Source of the DNA: UBA4421 sp028228615
GTDB lineage: Bacteria > Pseudomonadota > Gammaproteobacteria > Pseudomonadales > Azotimanducaceae
DNA length: 64,000 nt
Direction of reading: 5' to 3'
Assembly (NCBI GenBank): GCA_028228615.1
Contig: JAOJBS010000001.1
Location: 1-64,000 of the forward strand
Below the pieces are notes generated by a model that ran no database searches, was not told where the DNA came from, and was given only the letters and a program-made list of their open reading frames with translations. Made by a program: the position numbers and the translations under genes. Below, in pieces: positions 1 through 8,580 of the stretch (positions are counted from its first letter, which is position 1; the number at the start of each line of letters is the position of its first letter).

Positions 1-698
1 ACTTCGTTAAATTCCATCTCTGGGTGGGTATTTGTATCAGACAGATGTTCAAAAACTGGCAGGTTGCGTAGTAGTTTAATGCCGGGCGCATCTCGAGGAA
101 TGAGCACTAACGATTGCCGCTTAGATTTAGCCGCTTCAGGATCGGTAACGCCAACTAAAATTATCAGTTTGCAATTGGCGTGGGAGGCATTGGATGAAAA
201 CCACTTGCTGCCATTTATCACAAACTCGTCGCCGTCGCGGGTAATGGATGTTTCTAAGTTCACCGGGTCTGAAGAGGCTACATGGGGTTCGGTCATGGCA
301 AAAGCAGAACCTATGTCCCCATTTAGCAAGGGCATGAGCCACTGCTCTTTTTGCTCGGCTGTGGCAAAAAGTTGTAGCAACTCCATGTTAGGTACGTCTG
401 GCGCATGGCAGTTAAAAACATTAGAAGCCCATTCTAGGCGACCAAGAATCTCTGCCACGCCAGTGAATTCCAAATTGGACAAACGCATTCCAGGCTCGTC
501 GTGGGTTAACCGTGGCAGCGCCATGTTCCATAAGCCAAGCTCTTTAGCCTCCAGTCTGAGTGCTTGCTCAATATCAGGGACACTTTGTCCTTGGTGGGCT
601 TGCTGCAACCAGAGCTTGTGATTAGGCAAAATTCTTCTATTAAAAAAAGCCTCAACCTCGTCCTTAATCTCTTGTGCTTTTGCGGGTAACTCAAACAT
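1..698 (-). CDS. Acyl-CoA dehydrogenase (ACAD10/11-like), 3' part beyond the window
   Basis: Flavoprotein that would introduce a 2,3 double bond into an acyl-CoA. The reading frame is open from the ATG at 698 to the left edge, so only about 232 N-terminal residues are visible and the catalytic base region is missing. The segment AFAMTEPHVASSD is the FAD/substrate-binding signature of the family, and the following VINGSKWFSS and PGIKLLRNLPVF blocks match the middle beta-domain of ACAD10/11-type enzymes. I chose the ATG at 698 because GGAGAG lies just upstream; an in-frame ATG at 710 overlaps that ribosome site. Substrate chain length cannot be told. The next gene to the right is divergent. Confidence 0.88.
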   Translation of the reverse strand, partial: MFELPAKAQEIKDEVEAFFNRRILPNHKLWLQQAHQGQSVPDIEQALRLEAKELGLWNMALPRLTHDEPGMRLSNLEFTGVAEILGRLEWASNVFNCHAPDVPNMELLQLFATAEQKEQWLMPLLNGDIGSAFAMTEPHVASSDPVNLETSITRDGDEFVINGSKWFSSNASHANCKLIILVGVTDPEAAKSKRQSLVLIPRDAPGIKLLRNLPVFEHLSDTNTHPEMEFNE

Positions 699-889
699 AG
701 CTCTCTCCATCTCGCTGAGTCTTGAGGTTAAACCATCGGGCTTTTTCAGTGCAGATTATTTGTTTGTCTTTTTCCTCTGCGGATCAGAATTTGGGTTGCG
801 CTGTTTCTTGGATACAGAAGCGGTGGGACTGGTTTCATCTAGCTGGGTCATGTTTAATGTCTTTCATTGATATCTCCAAAGGCTGAATT

Positions 890-2719
890 GTGCGCGTGTT
901 CAATAAAAAAACTAACTACTCAGTTGCTGTGGCATTGCTCTTTGGCGTGCTTTCCTCCATGGCGCATGCGGCCCCTACAACCCAGCCAACTCAGCCGCCA
1001 AATATCGTTCTAATTTTGGCTGACGACCTTGGCTATTCAGATCTCGGCAGTTACGGCAGCGAAATTGATACACCCAATCTCGACGGTATTGCAGCGCAAG
1101 GTATGCGGTTTGCCAATTTCCACACGGCGGCCTCTTGTGCACCCACCAGGGCAATGTTGCTCACAGGGGTAGACAGTCACGTCGCAGGCGTGGCCAATAT
1201 TATTGAGGCCATTCCAGACTACCAAGCCACCAGCCCGGCCTATCAGGGCGCTTTAGATAAAAATGTTGCGACGATTAGCGAGCGTCTGCGGAATCAGGGC
1301 TACCGAACATACATGTCGGGTAAATGGCACTTAGGCCAAAACCCCGAACAACTGCCCAGCAAGCGCGGATTTGATCGCGCATTTTCATTGGGTGACACCG
1401 GCGCAGACAATTGGCGGCAGCGCACCTATTTACCCATTTACGAAAATGCCAATTGGTATGAAGACGGTCTACCTACGGCATTACCCGAGGACTTCTATTC
1501 GTCCAAAACCCTCGTTGATAAAGCCATAGACTATATTGATAGCGCAACAGACGAAGACACGACTAAACCCTTCTTCACCTACCTTGCGTTTCAAGCGGTA
1601 CACATTCCGGTACAAGCACCTGCTGAATTCCGTGACAAATATCTGCAAACCTACGCTGATGGATGGTCTGTGTTGCGCGAGCAAAGATCTCAAGGGCTGG
1701 TGGATAAGGGCATTTTAGCAACAAGTGTTCCCAGTTATGTGGCACCCACCACTGTGCCGTGGGACAGCTTAGATGCCCAGACTCAAGCATTTGAGAGCAA
1801 AGGTATGGCGGTCTACGCAGGCATGGTAGACGCAATGGACCATCACATTGGTCGGCTAGTCGCGCACTTAGAGCGGCTGGGCAAGCTCGACAATACAGTG
1901 TTCATTTTTCTTTCTGACAATGGCGCCGAAGGCTCATTGGCGACCCGGCAGCTGGGTGATAACCCTGCTGCGCCGGCGCTTATAATGAATGCGTGGATGC
2001 GCGCCAGCGGATTTAGCACCGATATAGAAACGTTAGGCGAAATAGACAGCTACCATGATATTGGCCCAAGCTGGGCCAGCGCAGCCGTTGGACCGCTGGC
2101 TTGGTACAAGTTTTTTGCCAGCGAAGGCGGCATGCGCGTGCCATTGGTCATCGGCGGAAAAGTTAACGGCCAGCCTGTAATTGCGAATACCGGCGCAGTT
2201 TCTCAGTCGTTGGCTTGGATCACAGATATAGCACCCACCATTTTGCAACTCGCCGGTGCAGTTGACCTACCCTCGGATATGTCAGGCAAAAGCCTTATGC
2301 CAGTGTTGCAAGATGAACTCGCCAGCGTGCGTTTGGCAGATGAAATTATTGGCTATGAATTGGGCGGTAACAAGGCACTTTTTCAAGGCGACTATAAGCT
2401 GGTGTACAACCGCTTTCGCGGCCAAGAACCTCAGTGGCAGTTGTTTAACATCAGCGCTGACCCCGGTGAAACGCAGAATTTAGCTTCTGCAAAGCCTCAA
2501 TTATTTATTGAGCTAAAGGCCGCCTATGCCCTTTGGGCGGAACAAAATGGCGTTGTGGAAGTGCGGCCTGATTACGACCAAGGGCAAGTCATGTTGGGTA
2601 AAGTTTTCGCTAACAGACCGATACTTTTAGTTTATCTTGGGGGTGGTCTACTAGCGGTCTTAACGCTCTTTGTTATTATTCCTTGGCTGCTGGTTCGCCG
2701 TTTTCGCAAGAGAATCTAA
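890..2719 (+). CDS. Arylsulfatase with signal peptide and C-terminal membrane anchor
   Basis: Sulfatase of the alkaline-phosphatase superfamily, predicted to hydrolyse sulfate esters outside the cytoplasm. A signal peptide covers about residues 1-27 (cleavage after AHA). The metal-binding pair DD at about 45-46 sits in LILADDLGYSD, and the maturation motif CAPTRAMLLTG starts at Cys83, the residue converted to formylglycine. SGKWHLGQ and LSDNGAEG are further active-site blocks. The last 35 residues form a hydrophobic helix followed by RRFRKRI, so the enzyme is probably tethered to the inner membrane facing the periplasm. The start is GTG with AAAGG 7 bases upstream. No formylglycine-generating enzyme gene is in the window. 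The substrate is not deducible. Confidence 0.93.
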   Translation: MRVFNKKTNYSVAVALLFGVLSSMAHAAPTTQPTQPPNIVLILADDLGYSDLGSYGSEIDTPNLDGIAAQGMRFANFHTAASCAPTRAMLLTGVDSHVAGVANIIEAIPDYQATSPAYQGALDKNVATISERLRNQGYRTYMSGKWHLGQNPEQLPSKRGFDRAFSLGDTGADNWRQRTYLPIYENANWYEDGLPTALPEDFYSSKTLVDKAIDYIDSATDEDTTKPFFTYLAFQAVHIPVQAPAEFRDKYLQTYADGWSVLREQRSQGLVDKGILATSVPSYVAPTTVPWDSLDAQTQAFESKGMAVYAGMVDAMDHHIGRLVAHLERLGKLDNTVFIFLSDNGAEGSLATRQLGDNPAAPALIMNAWMRASGFSTDIETLGEIDSYHDIGPSWASAAVGPLAWYKFFASEGGMRVPLVIGGKVNGQPVIANTGAVSQSLAWITDIAPTILQLAGAVDLPSDMSGKSLMPVLQDELASVRLADEIIGYELGGNKALFQGDYKLVYNRFRGQEPQWQLFNISADPGETQNLASAKPQLFIELKAAYALWAEQNGVVEVRPDYDQGQVMLGKVFANRPILLVYLGGGLLAVLTLFVIIPWLLVRRFRKRI

Positions 2720-3000
2720 AGTAGCCATGGGTGTAAGGCGAGGGCATAAGAAGGAGCGGCATAAGAGGGAAGCGCAGTCCTCAGGCCACGCCCCGAATAT
2801 TTAGCTGCGCAAAGTTAGTTTGACGCCGATTTTAGCTGCCATTTGCTGCGCTCGTCTCCACAAACTGCACGTTTGTTCTATCTATTCAGTGTGGTCTTAG
2901 TATTTGGGTAAATAATCAAATCCAACAGCTAAAACAATCAGTCATAACTATGTTCTGAATGGTTCAGAATAATTTTTGCTATCCAAACCGGGGGCGGAAT

Positions 3001-3570
3001 ATGCAGAACTCAACCACTAAGCTCAGGGAATTAGAAACTCAGCTTGTAGCGCTTAACAACGAAATTGAAAAAGTCAGGGCAGAGCAGACGCCAGTAGAGG
3101 TAGAAAACTATCAATTTCAAACCGTTACCGGCGAAGTGTCTCTTTTGGACCTATTTGGCCAGCATGAGCAACTGATGTTGATTCATAACATGGGTAGTCA
3201 GTGCCGCTTTTGCACTCTGTGGGCAGATGGCATTAATGGTCAATTACCGCACTTAGAATCGGTGCTGTCGGTGGTATTGGTTTCCCATGAAACTCCTGAA
3301 TATCAGCGGAAATTTGCGTTGGACCGAGGTTGGCGCTTTAACTTAGCCAGCCATGGTGGCGGTACTTATATCAAGGATCAATGCGTGTTTGGCCAAGCGG
3401 ATAACTATCCCGGCGCGGTGGTGTATCGTAAAAAGGGCGACAAAATAATGCGCCTGAATCGCGCACCATTTGGCGGTGGGGATCAGTTTAATGCGTTCTA
3501 TGGGCTTATGAGTTTGGCTGACTTCGACAGCAACGCTTGGGAACCGCAATACCATTACGACGAAAAGTGA
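3001..3570 (+). CDS. DUF899 family thioredoxin-like protein
   Basis: Cytosolic protein of the DUF899/AhpC-TSA-like thioredoxin superfamily, of unproven redox function. It begins with a short coiled-coil-like segment (LRELETQLVALNNEIEKVR), then a thioredoxin-like core containing the Cys pair in GSQCRFCTLWADG and the C-terminal GGGDQFNAFYGLMS block typical of the family. An in-frame ATG exists at 2959, but I prefer the ATG at 3001 because a strong GGGGGCGG ribosome site precedes it. It stands alone: 280 bases separate it from the sulfatase and the next gene converges. About 189 residues is slightly short for the family. Confidence 0.8.
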   Translation: MQNSTTKLRELETQLVALNNEIEKVRAEQTPVEVENYQFQTVTGEVSLLDLFGQHEQLMLIHNMGSQCRFCTLWADGINGQLPHLESVLSVVLVSHETPEYQRKFALDRGWRFNLASHGGGTYIKDQCVFGQADNYPGAVVYRKKGDKIMRLNRAPFGGGDQFNAFYGLMSLADFDSNAWEPQYHYDEK

Positions 3571-3631
3571 TGCCAGACATTTGCTGGTGCGCCGTTTATC
3601 TCCAGTGCACCAATTTGTCTTCACATCTTTG

Positions 3632-4408
3632 TTAGTCGTTTAGCAGCGCCACACAACGGGTCCAGCCTGCAGATGCTTTGGCAATTTTCACCGGGAAGCA
3701 GGCTACGGTAAAACCGTGGGCTGGTAATGCTTCCAAGTTATGTAGCTTTTCCATTTGCCAGTACGGGATTTCCCGACCCGCTTTGTGACCTTCCCATATA
3801 ATGCTCGGATCTGGATTCTCTGCCCATTTCTTGGCGGTGTGGCTAAATGGCGCATCCCATGACCAGCCATCTGTTCCCACCACGCGCACTCCGCGCTCAG
3901 TCAAATACATAGTCGCGTCTCGACCCATACCGCAGCCTGCATCAACATAGCCGGGCTGCGCATAAACAGACCCTGCACGCGTATTGACCAAGACAATATC
4001 CAGCGGCTGCAGATTGTGTTCAATACGCTCAAGCTCCGCTTCAATTTCAGCAGGGCTAACAAGGTGGCCGTCTGGTAAATGACGGAAATCCAGCTTTACG
4101 CCGGGGCGAAAGCAATAGTCTAGTGGCGTCTCATCAATTGACGGAGCCGGATCTGCGCCATTATTAGTGGTTGAGTGAAAGTGCCATGGCGCGTCCATAT
4201 GGGTGCCGTTATGGGTAGACAGCGTAATGGTTTCAACTGCCCAGCCTTCGCTATCAGGTAAGTCTTCGGGCTGCAAACCAGGGAAAAAGTTGGCTATGGC
4301 GCCCGCTGTTTGGTTATGCACGCTATAGTTTACTTTAGGACTAAACCCAGGAGGGTCACTGTGTTCGTTGTTATCTATGGAAACCGACAGATCTATAAAA
4401 CGCGGCAT
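3632..4408 (-). CDS. Cyclase family protein (kynurenine formamidase-like metal-dependent hydrolase)
   Basis: Member of the cyclase/arylformamidase fold (Pfam Cyclase), metal-dependent hydrolases acting on amides or lactones. The family signature HNGTHMDAPWHF is intact near residue 72, giving the usual His/Asp/His metal ligands. DIVLVNTRAG and VRVVGTDGWSWD are conserved core strands. Length of about 258 residues fits. The start is ATG 4408, directly preceded by GGAGGA; an upstream in-frame ATG at 4426 lies before that ribosome site and is less likely. No tryptophan-degradation genes are nearby, so I do not assign kynurenine formamidase. Confidence 0.85.
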   Translation of the reverse strand: MPRFIDLSVSIDNNEHSDPPGFSPKVNYSVHNQTAGAIANFFPGLQPEDLPDSEGWAVETITLSTHNGTHMDAPWHFHSTTNNGADPAPSIDETPLDYCFRPGVKLDFRHLPDGHLVSPAEIEAELERIEHNLQPLDIVLVNTRAGSVYAQPGYVDAGCGMGRDATMYLTERGVRVVGTDGWSWDAPFSHTAKKWAENPDPSIIWEGHKAGREIPYWQMEKLHNLEALPAHGFTVACFPVKIAKASAGWTRCVALLND

Positions 4409-4539
4409 ATTGTCCTCCACCCACATGCATCATGAGCGCTTATCCTAGCACCGCTTGGCCTCCGTGCTCAAAAGTCTGTGGGTGACGTTTGCTGGGGGAA
4501 TTTAGCAAGCTTACTTAGAAAGCTGGCATAAGATGCTGG

Positions 4540-5070
4540 CTAATACAGTCCCGGTAGAAAAAATTCTTCCACCAATAAGCCACTCTCTGCAACGTTGGAC
4601 TGACGCCACAAACAGCTTCGGCCGAATAAACCATTGGCGAGGATAAGCGGTTGCAGGGTGCCTTGTCGTTGCCAGCGTTCATCTGCGAAGAGTAGTTCAG
4701 CTAGGGGGCGCTCTAGCAGTCCTTTTAAGGCGCTCACATCTGGGCTTGAGGCTGGCGTGACTGTGCGCGCCATCACCAGCGGTTTATTCTCTATGCAAAG
4801 CAAAATGTGCCGCGCAAAAACGGGTCCCTGTTGATCAATGCGCTGTGATTCAGTGGCAGTAGGTTGCTCTACCTCTTCACCTAACACCAAGACCACCGGC
4901 ATTTGGGTAAATTTGGCGGCAATGGCTTGAGTCATTGAGGAAGTCAAATTTAACCAATATTCACCGTTGCTGGGCGGGTATGCATCAGTTGATGGACCCT
5001 GATTAATGGGCGCGGCTGTACGCATTTGCTCAATGTAATTTGCGGGGCTGTCTAAAGGTGCGGTGATCAA
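4540..5070 (-). CDS. ubiC: Chorismate--pyruvate lyase
   Basis: UbiC removes pyruvate from chorismate to give 4-hydroxybenzoate, the first committed step of ubiquinone synthesis. The sequence shows the family blocks in order: ARHILLCIENKPLVMARTV (containing the conserved Arg), a LLERPLAELLF loop, FGRSCLWR, and the C-terminal LVEEFFLPGLY with the catalytic Glu. At 176 residues it is close to the usual 165-190. The start appears to be TTG at 5070 with GAGAAG just upstream; the next in-frame ATG would remove 16 residues. ubiA, often the partner gene, is not adjacent. ubiB, ubiJ and ubiE lie 35 kb away in this window. Confidence 0.87.
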   Translation of the reverse strand: MITAPLDSPANYIEQMRTAAPINQGPSTDAYPPSNGEYWLNLTSSMTQAIAAKFTQMPVVLVLGEEVEQPTATESQRIDQQGPVFARHILLCIENKPLVMARTVTPASSPDVSALKGLLERPLAELLFADERWQRQGTLQPLILANGLFGRSCLWRQSNVAESGLLVEEFFLPGLY

Positions 5071-5215
5071 TTACTTCTCAATCAATGATTTGTTAGTGAT
5101 GCTTCAACTTATGCGCACAAGCGTCATCAATAGTCGTCACGCAGCGGGTTAATCACGCCTACACCCAGCACTTTAGCGGGTGTAAGCTATACAAAACTTG
5201 GCTACTGGACCAATA

Positions 5216-6196
5216 ATGAATCGATTTCCTCAGCGCCATGACTCCGCTAACGGCGGTAAAACAGCGCTCGCTGAATCTCAGGTCTATCTTAAAGACACTG
5301 ACGCTCCGTTACCACAAAGTGTTAATTTTGGAACGCGTTACGCCTATTTCAAAACTATTGCCAAAGGCGGTAAATCGCTCATTAAGTCGTGCAAAGATTT
5401 GCACCTCTCCCGCGTGGTTTGCTATAAAACTTTGCGCCCAGAATTAGCCGATGACCCGGTGGAGCAGCAGCGCCTTTTGCGCGAGGCGCGAGTATCTGCG
5501 TTGTTGCAACATCCCAACACTGTACCCACCTATGAACTGGGGCGTGATACCAAGGGCCACTATTATTTCACCATGAAGTTGGTCCACGGCTACACCTTGC
5601 GCGAAGTGTTAGATTACCGTGAGCGTTACGAGTTGGCGCAGATGATTGAAGTACTTATGCAGGTCGCCTATGCGCTGCAATACGCGCACACCATGGGCGT
5701 TATCCATCGTGACGTAAAGCCAGACAATATTCTTGTTGGGCCATATGGTGAGGTGTTGTTGTTGGATTGGGGTTTGGCCAAGGTCTGGCACCCAGATGGC
5801 AGCGACAGCGAATCTGCCTACACGGAGTTTGATCTGAGTGAGGATGACTCTACTATGACCGGTCGAGGCAAGTTGCAGGGCAGCATATGCTATATGTCTC
5901 CGGAGCAAATTAACCGCGCAAAAGATATTGATGGCCGTACTGATGTGTACAGTCTTGGTGCGGTGCTTTATGAAATTCTCACGGGCACAAATTCTTCCAT
6001 TGGCGAGTCCATGGACGACTTGGTGCGCAGCACTTTGGAACACAAACCTATTCCCCCAAGTGAGGCCTCTCAACAGCATGTGCCGTTGCGGCTAGAGCAA
6101 ATTTGCTTGTCTTGTTTAGAAAAAGATCCGAACAAGAGACCTCAAACAGTGGGCGAATTTATTCGCGAATTGAATGAGGAATGGCGCGACAGTTAG
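5216..6196 (+). CDS. Serine/threonine protein kinase with degenerate glycine loop
   Basis: Hanks-type kinase, soluble, with no transmembrane or sensor domain. Visible motifs in order: an altered glycine loop (IAKGGKSLIKSC instead of GxGGMGVVY), the ATP-anchoring Lys in VVCYKTLRPE, HRDVKPDN catalytic loop, LDWGLAK in place of DFG, CYMSPEQ activation-segment end and DGRTDVYSLG. The HRD Asp, the Asn and the metal Asp are present, so catalysis is plausible despite the loop. About 40 residues precede the kinase domain. The ATG at 5216 is used; an in-frame TTG at 5198 is possible. It converges on a DUF1080 gene and is divergent from ubiC. No cognate phosphatase is nearby; the substrate is unknown. 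Confidence 0.88.
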   Translation: MNRFPQRHDSANGGKTALAESQVYLKDTDAPLPQSVNFGTRYAYFKTIAKGGKSLIKSCKDLHLSRVVCYKTLRPELADDPVEQQRLLREARVSALLQHPNTVPTYELGRDTKGHYYFTMKLVHGYTLREVLDYRERYELAQMIEVLMQVAYALQYAHTMGVIHRDVKPDNILVGPYGEVLLLDWGLAKVWHPDGSDSESAYTEFDLSEDDSTMTGRGKLQGSICYMSPEQINRAKDIDGRTDVYSLGAVLYEILTGTNSSIGESMDDLVRSTLEHKPIPPSEASQQHVPLRLEQICLSCLEKDPNKRPQTVGEFIRELNEEWRDS

Positions 6197-6207
6197 GGGT
6201 TCAAAAG

Positions 6208-7035
6208 TTATTGCACTAAGTTTTGAATGGCAACTCTGCGAAACTCTATGGGGTGAGATTCGCTCTGTAGTGCAATGAAACCCTGTCTAAGCGTTAGCGG
6301 CGCGCCTTTACCGTTCAGCGCTTGGCGTTGTTTGGCGCTGGCGGAGCCCTTACTTAACTGAAGATTGCCGTAGCGAATTACCTCGATACCATTGACCATG
6401 TGCACAACGGACTCCGCACCGTTAACGATCATTTCAATGCGGACCCACTGGTCGCCATCAAGGGTGTCGCCTGAAGAGGCCTGGCAATGACCTTTGAGGC
6501 GTTTGCCTAAATAGTCCACTTCTGTGCCAGGGCTGCAAATGTTGCCTGTTGGTCTTTTTTTGCCGTCGCTCAGGCCACCTAAAAATTGCGCTTCAATGGA
6601 ATCTGGAAAATCTTGTTTCAAGGTCATGGTTGCCGGGTCTTGGCTGTGCAGCATGACGCCACTATTGCGCTTAGCCCAACCAGCACCACCTTTTACTTGT
6701 TCACCCACAAAGCGGTATTCAATCAACAGTTTGTAGTGAGAGTAAGGTTTGGCAAAAAACAGATGACCGAATCGGTTAGAGAACTTGTTGTAGTTAGCAT
6801 AATTCACGCGCAGTAAACCATTTTCTACAACAAAGGTGTTGAGTGGATCTTGGCCTAAAGGTTGCCCGACAATTTTGGCTGTCCATCCGTCTAGGTTTTT
6901 GCCATTAAATAGCTCTACCCAGTCATCGTTATTGGTGGCTGTATTTTGCGTGTCGACCGCCTGCACGAGACTGGGCAAAATGAGAGATAGGCTGAGAGTG
7001 ATAAAGAGTGCAAAATTTATGGTTAACTTGCTCAT
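6208..7035 (-). CDS. Secreted DUF1080 protein (3-keto-disaccharide hydrolase domain)
   Basis: Exported protein of the DUF1080 (3-keto-disaccharide hydrolase) family, a concanavalin-like beta-sandwich. A clear signal peptide occupies residues 1-26 (cleavage after VQA). The family opening WVELFNGKNLDGWTAK follows at once, with HYKLLIEYRF and the central RNSGVMLHSQ block, then the conserved SIEAQFLGG and the C-terminal FRRVAIQNL strand. Length of 275 residues fits a single-domain member. It lies 93 bases downstream of a CoA-transferase gene on the same strand, with a perfect 18-bp inverted repeat between them. Sugar specificity is not evident. Confidence 0.87.
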   Translation of the reverse strand: MSKLTINFALFITLSLSLILPSLVQAVDTQNTATNNDDWVELFNGKNLDGWTAKIVGQPLGQDPLNTFVVENGLLRVNYANYNKFSNRFGHLFFAKPYSHYKLLIEYRFVGEQVKGGAGWAKRNSGVMLHSQDPATMTLKQDFPDSIEAQFLGGLSDGKKRPTGNICSPGTEVDYLGKRLKGHCQASSGDTLDGDQWVRIEMIVNGAESVVHMVNGIEVIRYGNLQLSKGSASAKQRQALNGKGAPLTLRQGFIALQSESHPIEFRRVAIQNLVQ

Positions 7036-7088
7036 ACCAATGTCCTGTTTGTGAGTGGCTTTAGGCCTTCCGTTGTTTGGGCACAGCT

Positions 7089-7134
7089 ATCTAACTCAGA
7101 GCAAACATAGATCAAAGTTTGCTCTGAGTTAGAT
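7089..7134. repeat. Perfect 18-bp inverted repeat overlapping a stop codon
   Basis: The arms at 7089-7106 and 7117-7134 are exact reverse complements (left arm ATCTAACTCAGAGCAAAC) with a 10-base loop. The right arm contains the TAA stop codon of the CoA-transferase gene (7129-7131). There is no T-run on either side, so it is not a standard intrinsic terminator. In RNA it would form a stable hairpin between the CoA-transferase and the DUF1080 gene, and could be a 3'-end stabiliser or a protein-binding palindrome. Confidence 0.8.
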
Positions 7135-8337
7135 TGTGCCGTCTGCGCGCAGTGCCTTTATAGCCTCTTCCGAGTAACCAAGGTCTCGGAGTATTTCCTC
7201 GCTGTGCTCACCTAGGTTAGGCGCCCGTGTCATAGCTGCTTGCGCTATGGCGTCCACCCTAATTGGGTGATTAATAACGAGTGGGATCTCAACACCATCT
7301 ATGTTTGGTTTAACGGCCATTTTGTTTTCAATAATTTGTTTGTCAAATAAGGTCTCTTCAATGGTAGCGACTCTATTCACCGGCACCTCAAAAGCTGCGA
7401 ATATCTCCAGCCAATGGTCCGAAGACTGACTGCCTACAATGGCTTGAATCTCATCACCAAAAGCCTGCCGATTTGCCCACATTTCCTCGGGGTCACCAAA
7501 TCTCGGGTCTGCCAGTAGGCGAATGGCATCTAGCCCAGCCAACAGCAAGGACAATAATTCATCGTTGCGGATCATGTTGAATTGCAGCCAGCGGCCATCA
7601 AGGGCTTGGTAGGGACGCATCATGGCGCCGTTGACCAGATTATCGCTGCGGTACTGCGCCATATCACCGCCAGCCATCGCGCCTTGGGCAATGCCAGAAG
7701 CAGACCATAAACCGTTAGCTAATAAAGATGTATGTACCATGCCGCCTTGGCCGGTCTTTTCTCTATTCAGCAAGCCGGTAACAATTGCGGCGTAAAGTGC
7801 CACGGCTGTTGGGTGATCACCCATGCCGGGCAGGCCCTGGGTTGGCGGTGTATTGGGTGCACGCATAAGATCCATAAGGCCGCTTCTTGCCCAATAGGCC
7901 AGTTGGTCAAAACCCTTGCGGTTACGCTCGGGGCCTTGCTCTCCATAAGCGGTGAGCGAGGCGTAAATCATATTCGGGTTTTTCGATTTTAGATCATCGT
8001 AAGTTAAGCCCAAAGACTCACGCACGCCGCTTGGGTGGTTGGTGATAAACACATCACACTGCGCCACCAATTTGTGCAGAACTTCCATGCCTTGGGCGGA
8101 CTTGAGATCTAAGCACAGGCCCTTTTTGTTGCGACCATCCATTTGCCAAAACCACTCGTTGCCAGCTTCAGGGGTTGTGGGGATATGAGACAACATACGC
8201 AACATGTCGCCTTCGCCATGTTGCTCAATTTTGATCACGTCAGCGCCAAAATCAGCGAGGATCATTGCTGCCGCAGGGGCGGCGATTACGGTGGCGCAGT
8301 CTATGACTTTAAGGCCTTTGAAGAGAGAGTTTTGCAT
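7129..8337 (-). CDS. CaiB/BaiF family (class III) CoA-transferase
   Basis: Transfers CoA between carboxylic acids. The opening FKGLKVIDCATVIAAPAAAM, the following ILADFGADVIKIE, and GRNKKGLCLDLK are the family's N-terminal Rossmann blocks; the catalytic Asp is expected in the GMGDHPTAVALYAA segment. The C-terminal half contains the interlocked-dimer region ending in LGEHSEEILRDLGYS. About 402 residues, the normal length. I use the ATG at 8337 (AAGG 10 bases upstream); an in-frame TTG at 8346 is possible. Neighbouring dioxygenase and acyl-CoA dehydrogenase genes suggest degradation of an organic acid, but the acid is unknown. Confidence 0.92.
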   Translation of the reverse strand: MQNSLFKGLKVIDCATVIAAPAAAMILADFGADVIKIEQHGEGDMLRMLSHIPTTPEAGNEWFWQMDGRNKKGLCLDLKSAQGMEVLHKLVAQCDVFITNHPSGVRESLGLTYDDLKSKNPNMIYASLTAYGEQGPERNRKGFDQLAYWARSGLMDLMRAPNTPPTQGLPGMGDHPTAVALYAAIVTGLLNREKTGQGGMVHTSLLANGLWSASGIAQGAMAGGDMAQYRSDNLVNGAMMRPYQALDGRWLQFNMIRNDELLSLLLAGLDAIRLLADPRFGDPEEMWANRQAFGDEIQAIVGSQSSDHWLEIFAAFEVPVNRVATIEETLFDKQIIENKMAVKPNIDGVEIPLVINHPIRVDAIAQAAMTRAPNLGEHSEEILRDLGYSEEAIKALRADGTI

Positions 8338-8580
8338 GTTTGGCAAACCTTATGGAGAACCTCATCTTAGCCGCTCCTTGCCAAAAAATTCAAAAGTGCG
8401 GAGAAATATTTTGCGTAGGGATATACACGAATAACAAGGCGCTAAGCCAAGTTAAGAAATGTAGGCGCTCATACAGAAGCTGCCAATCCCCTTGGCCGAA
8501 TTGCAGGCTACTTCTCAGAGCCGCAAACGCCATCCGTAAAAAAGCTGAAAGCCATCTAAGGGAGTGGGCTATGAGACTGT

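Noticed and set aside
756..851. 31-codon - strand frame upstream of the acyl-CoA dehydrogenase
   Set aside because: Lys/Ser/Gln-rich low-complexity peptide with only a weak ribosome site; could be real but is not supportable.
7089..7134. Intrinsic terminator for the CoA-transferase gene
   Set aside because: The hairpin is long and perfect but has no T-run downstream on the - strand, and it contains the stop codon.
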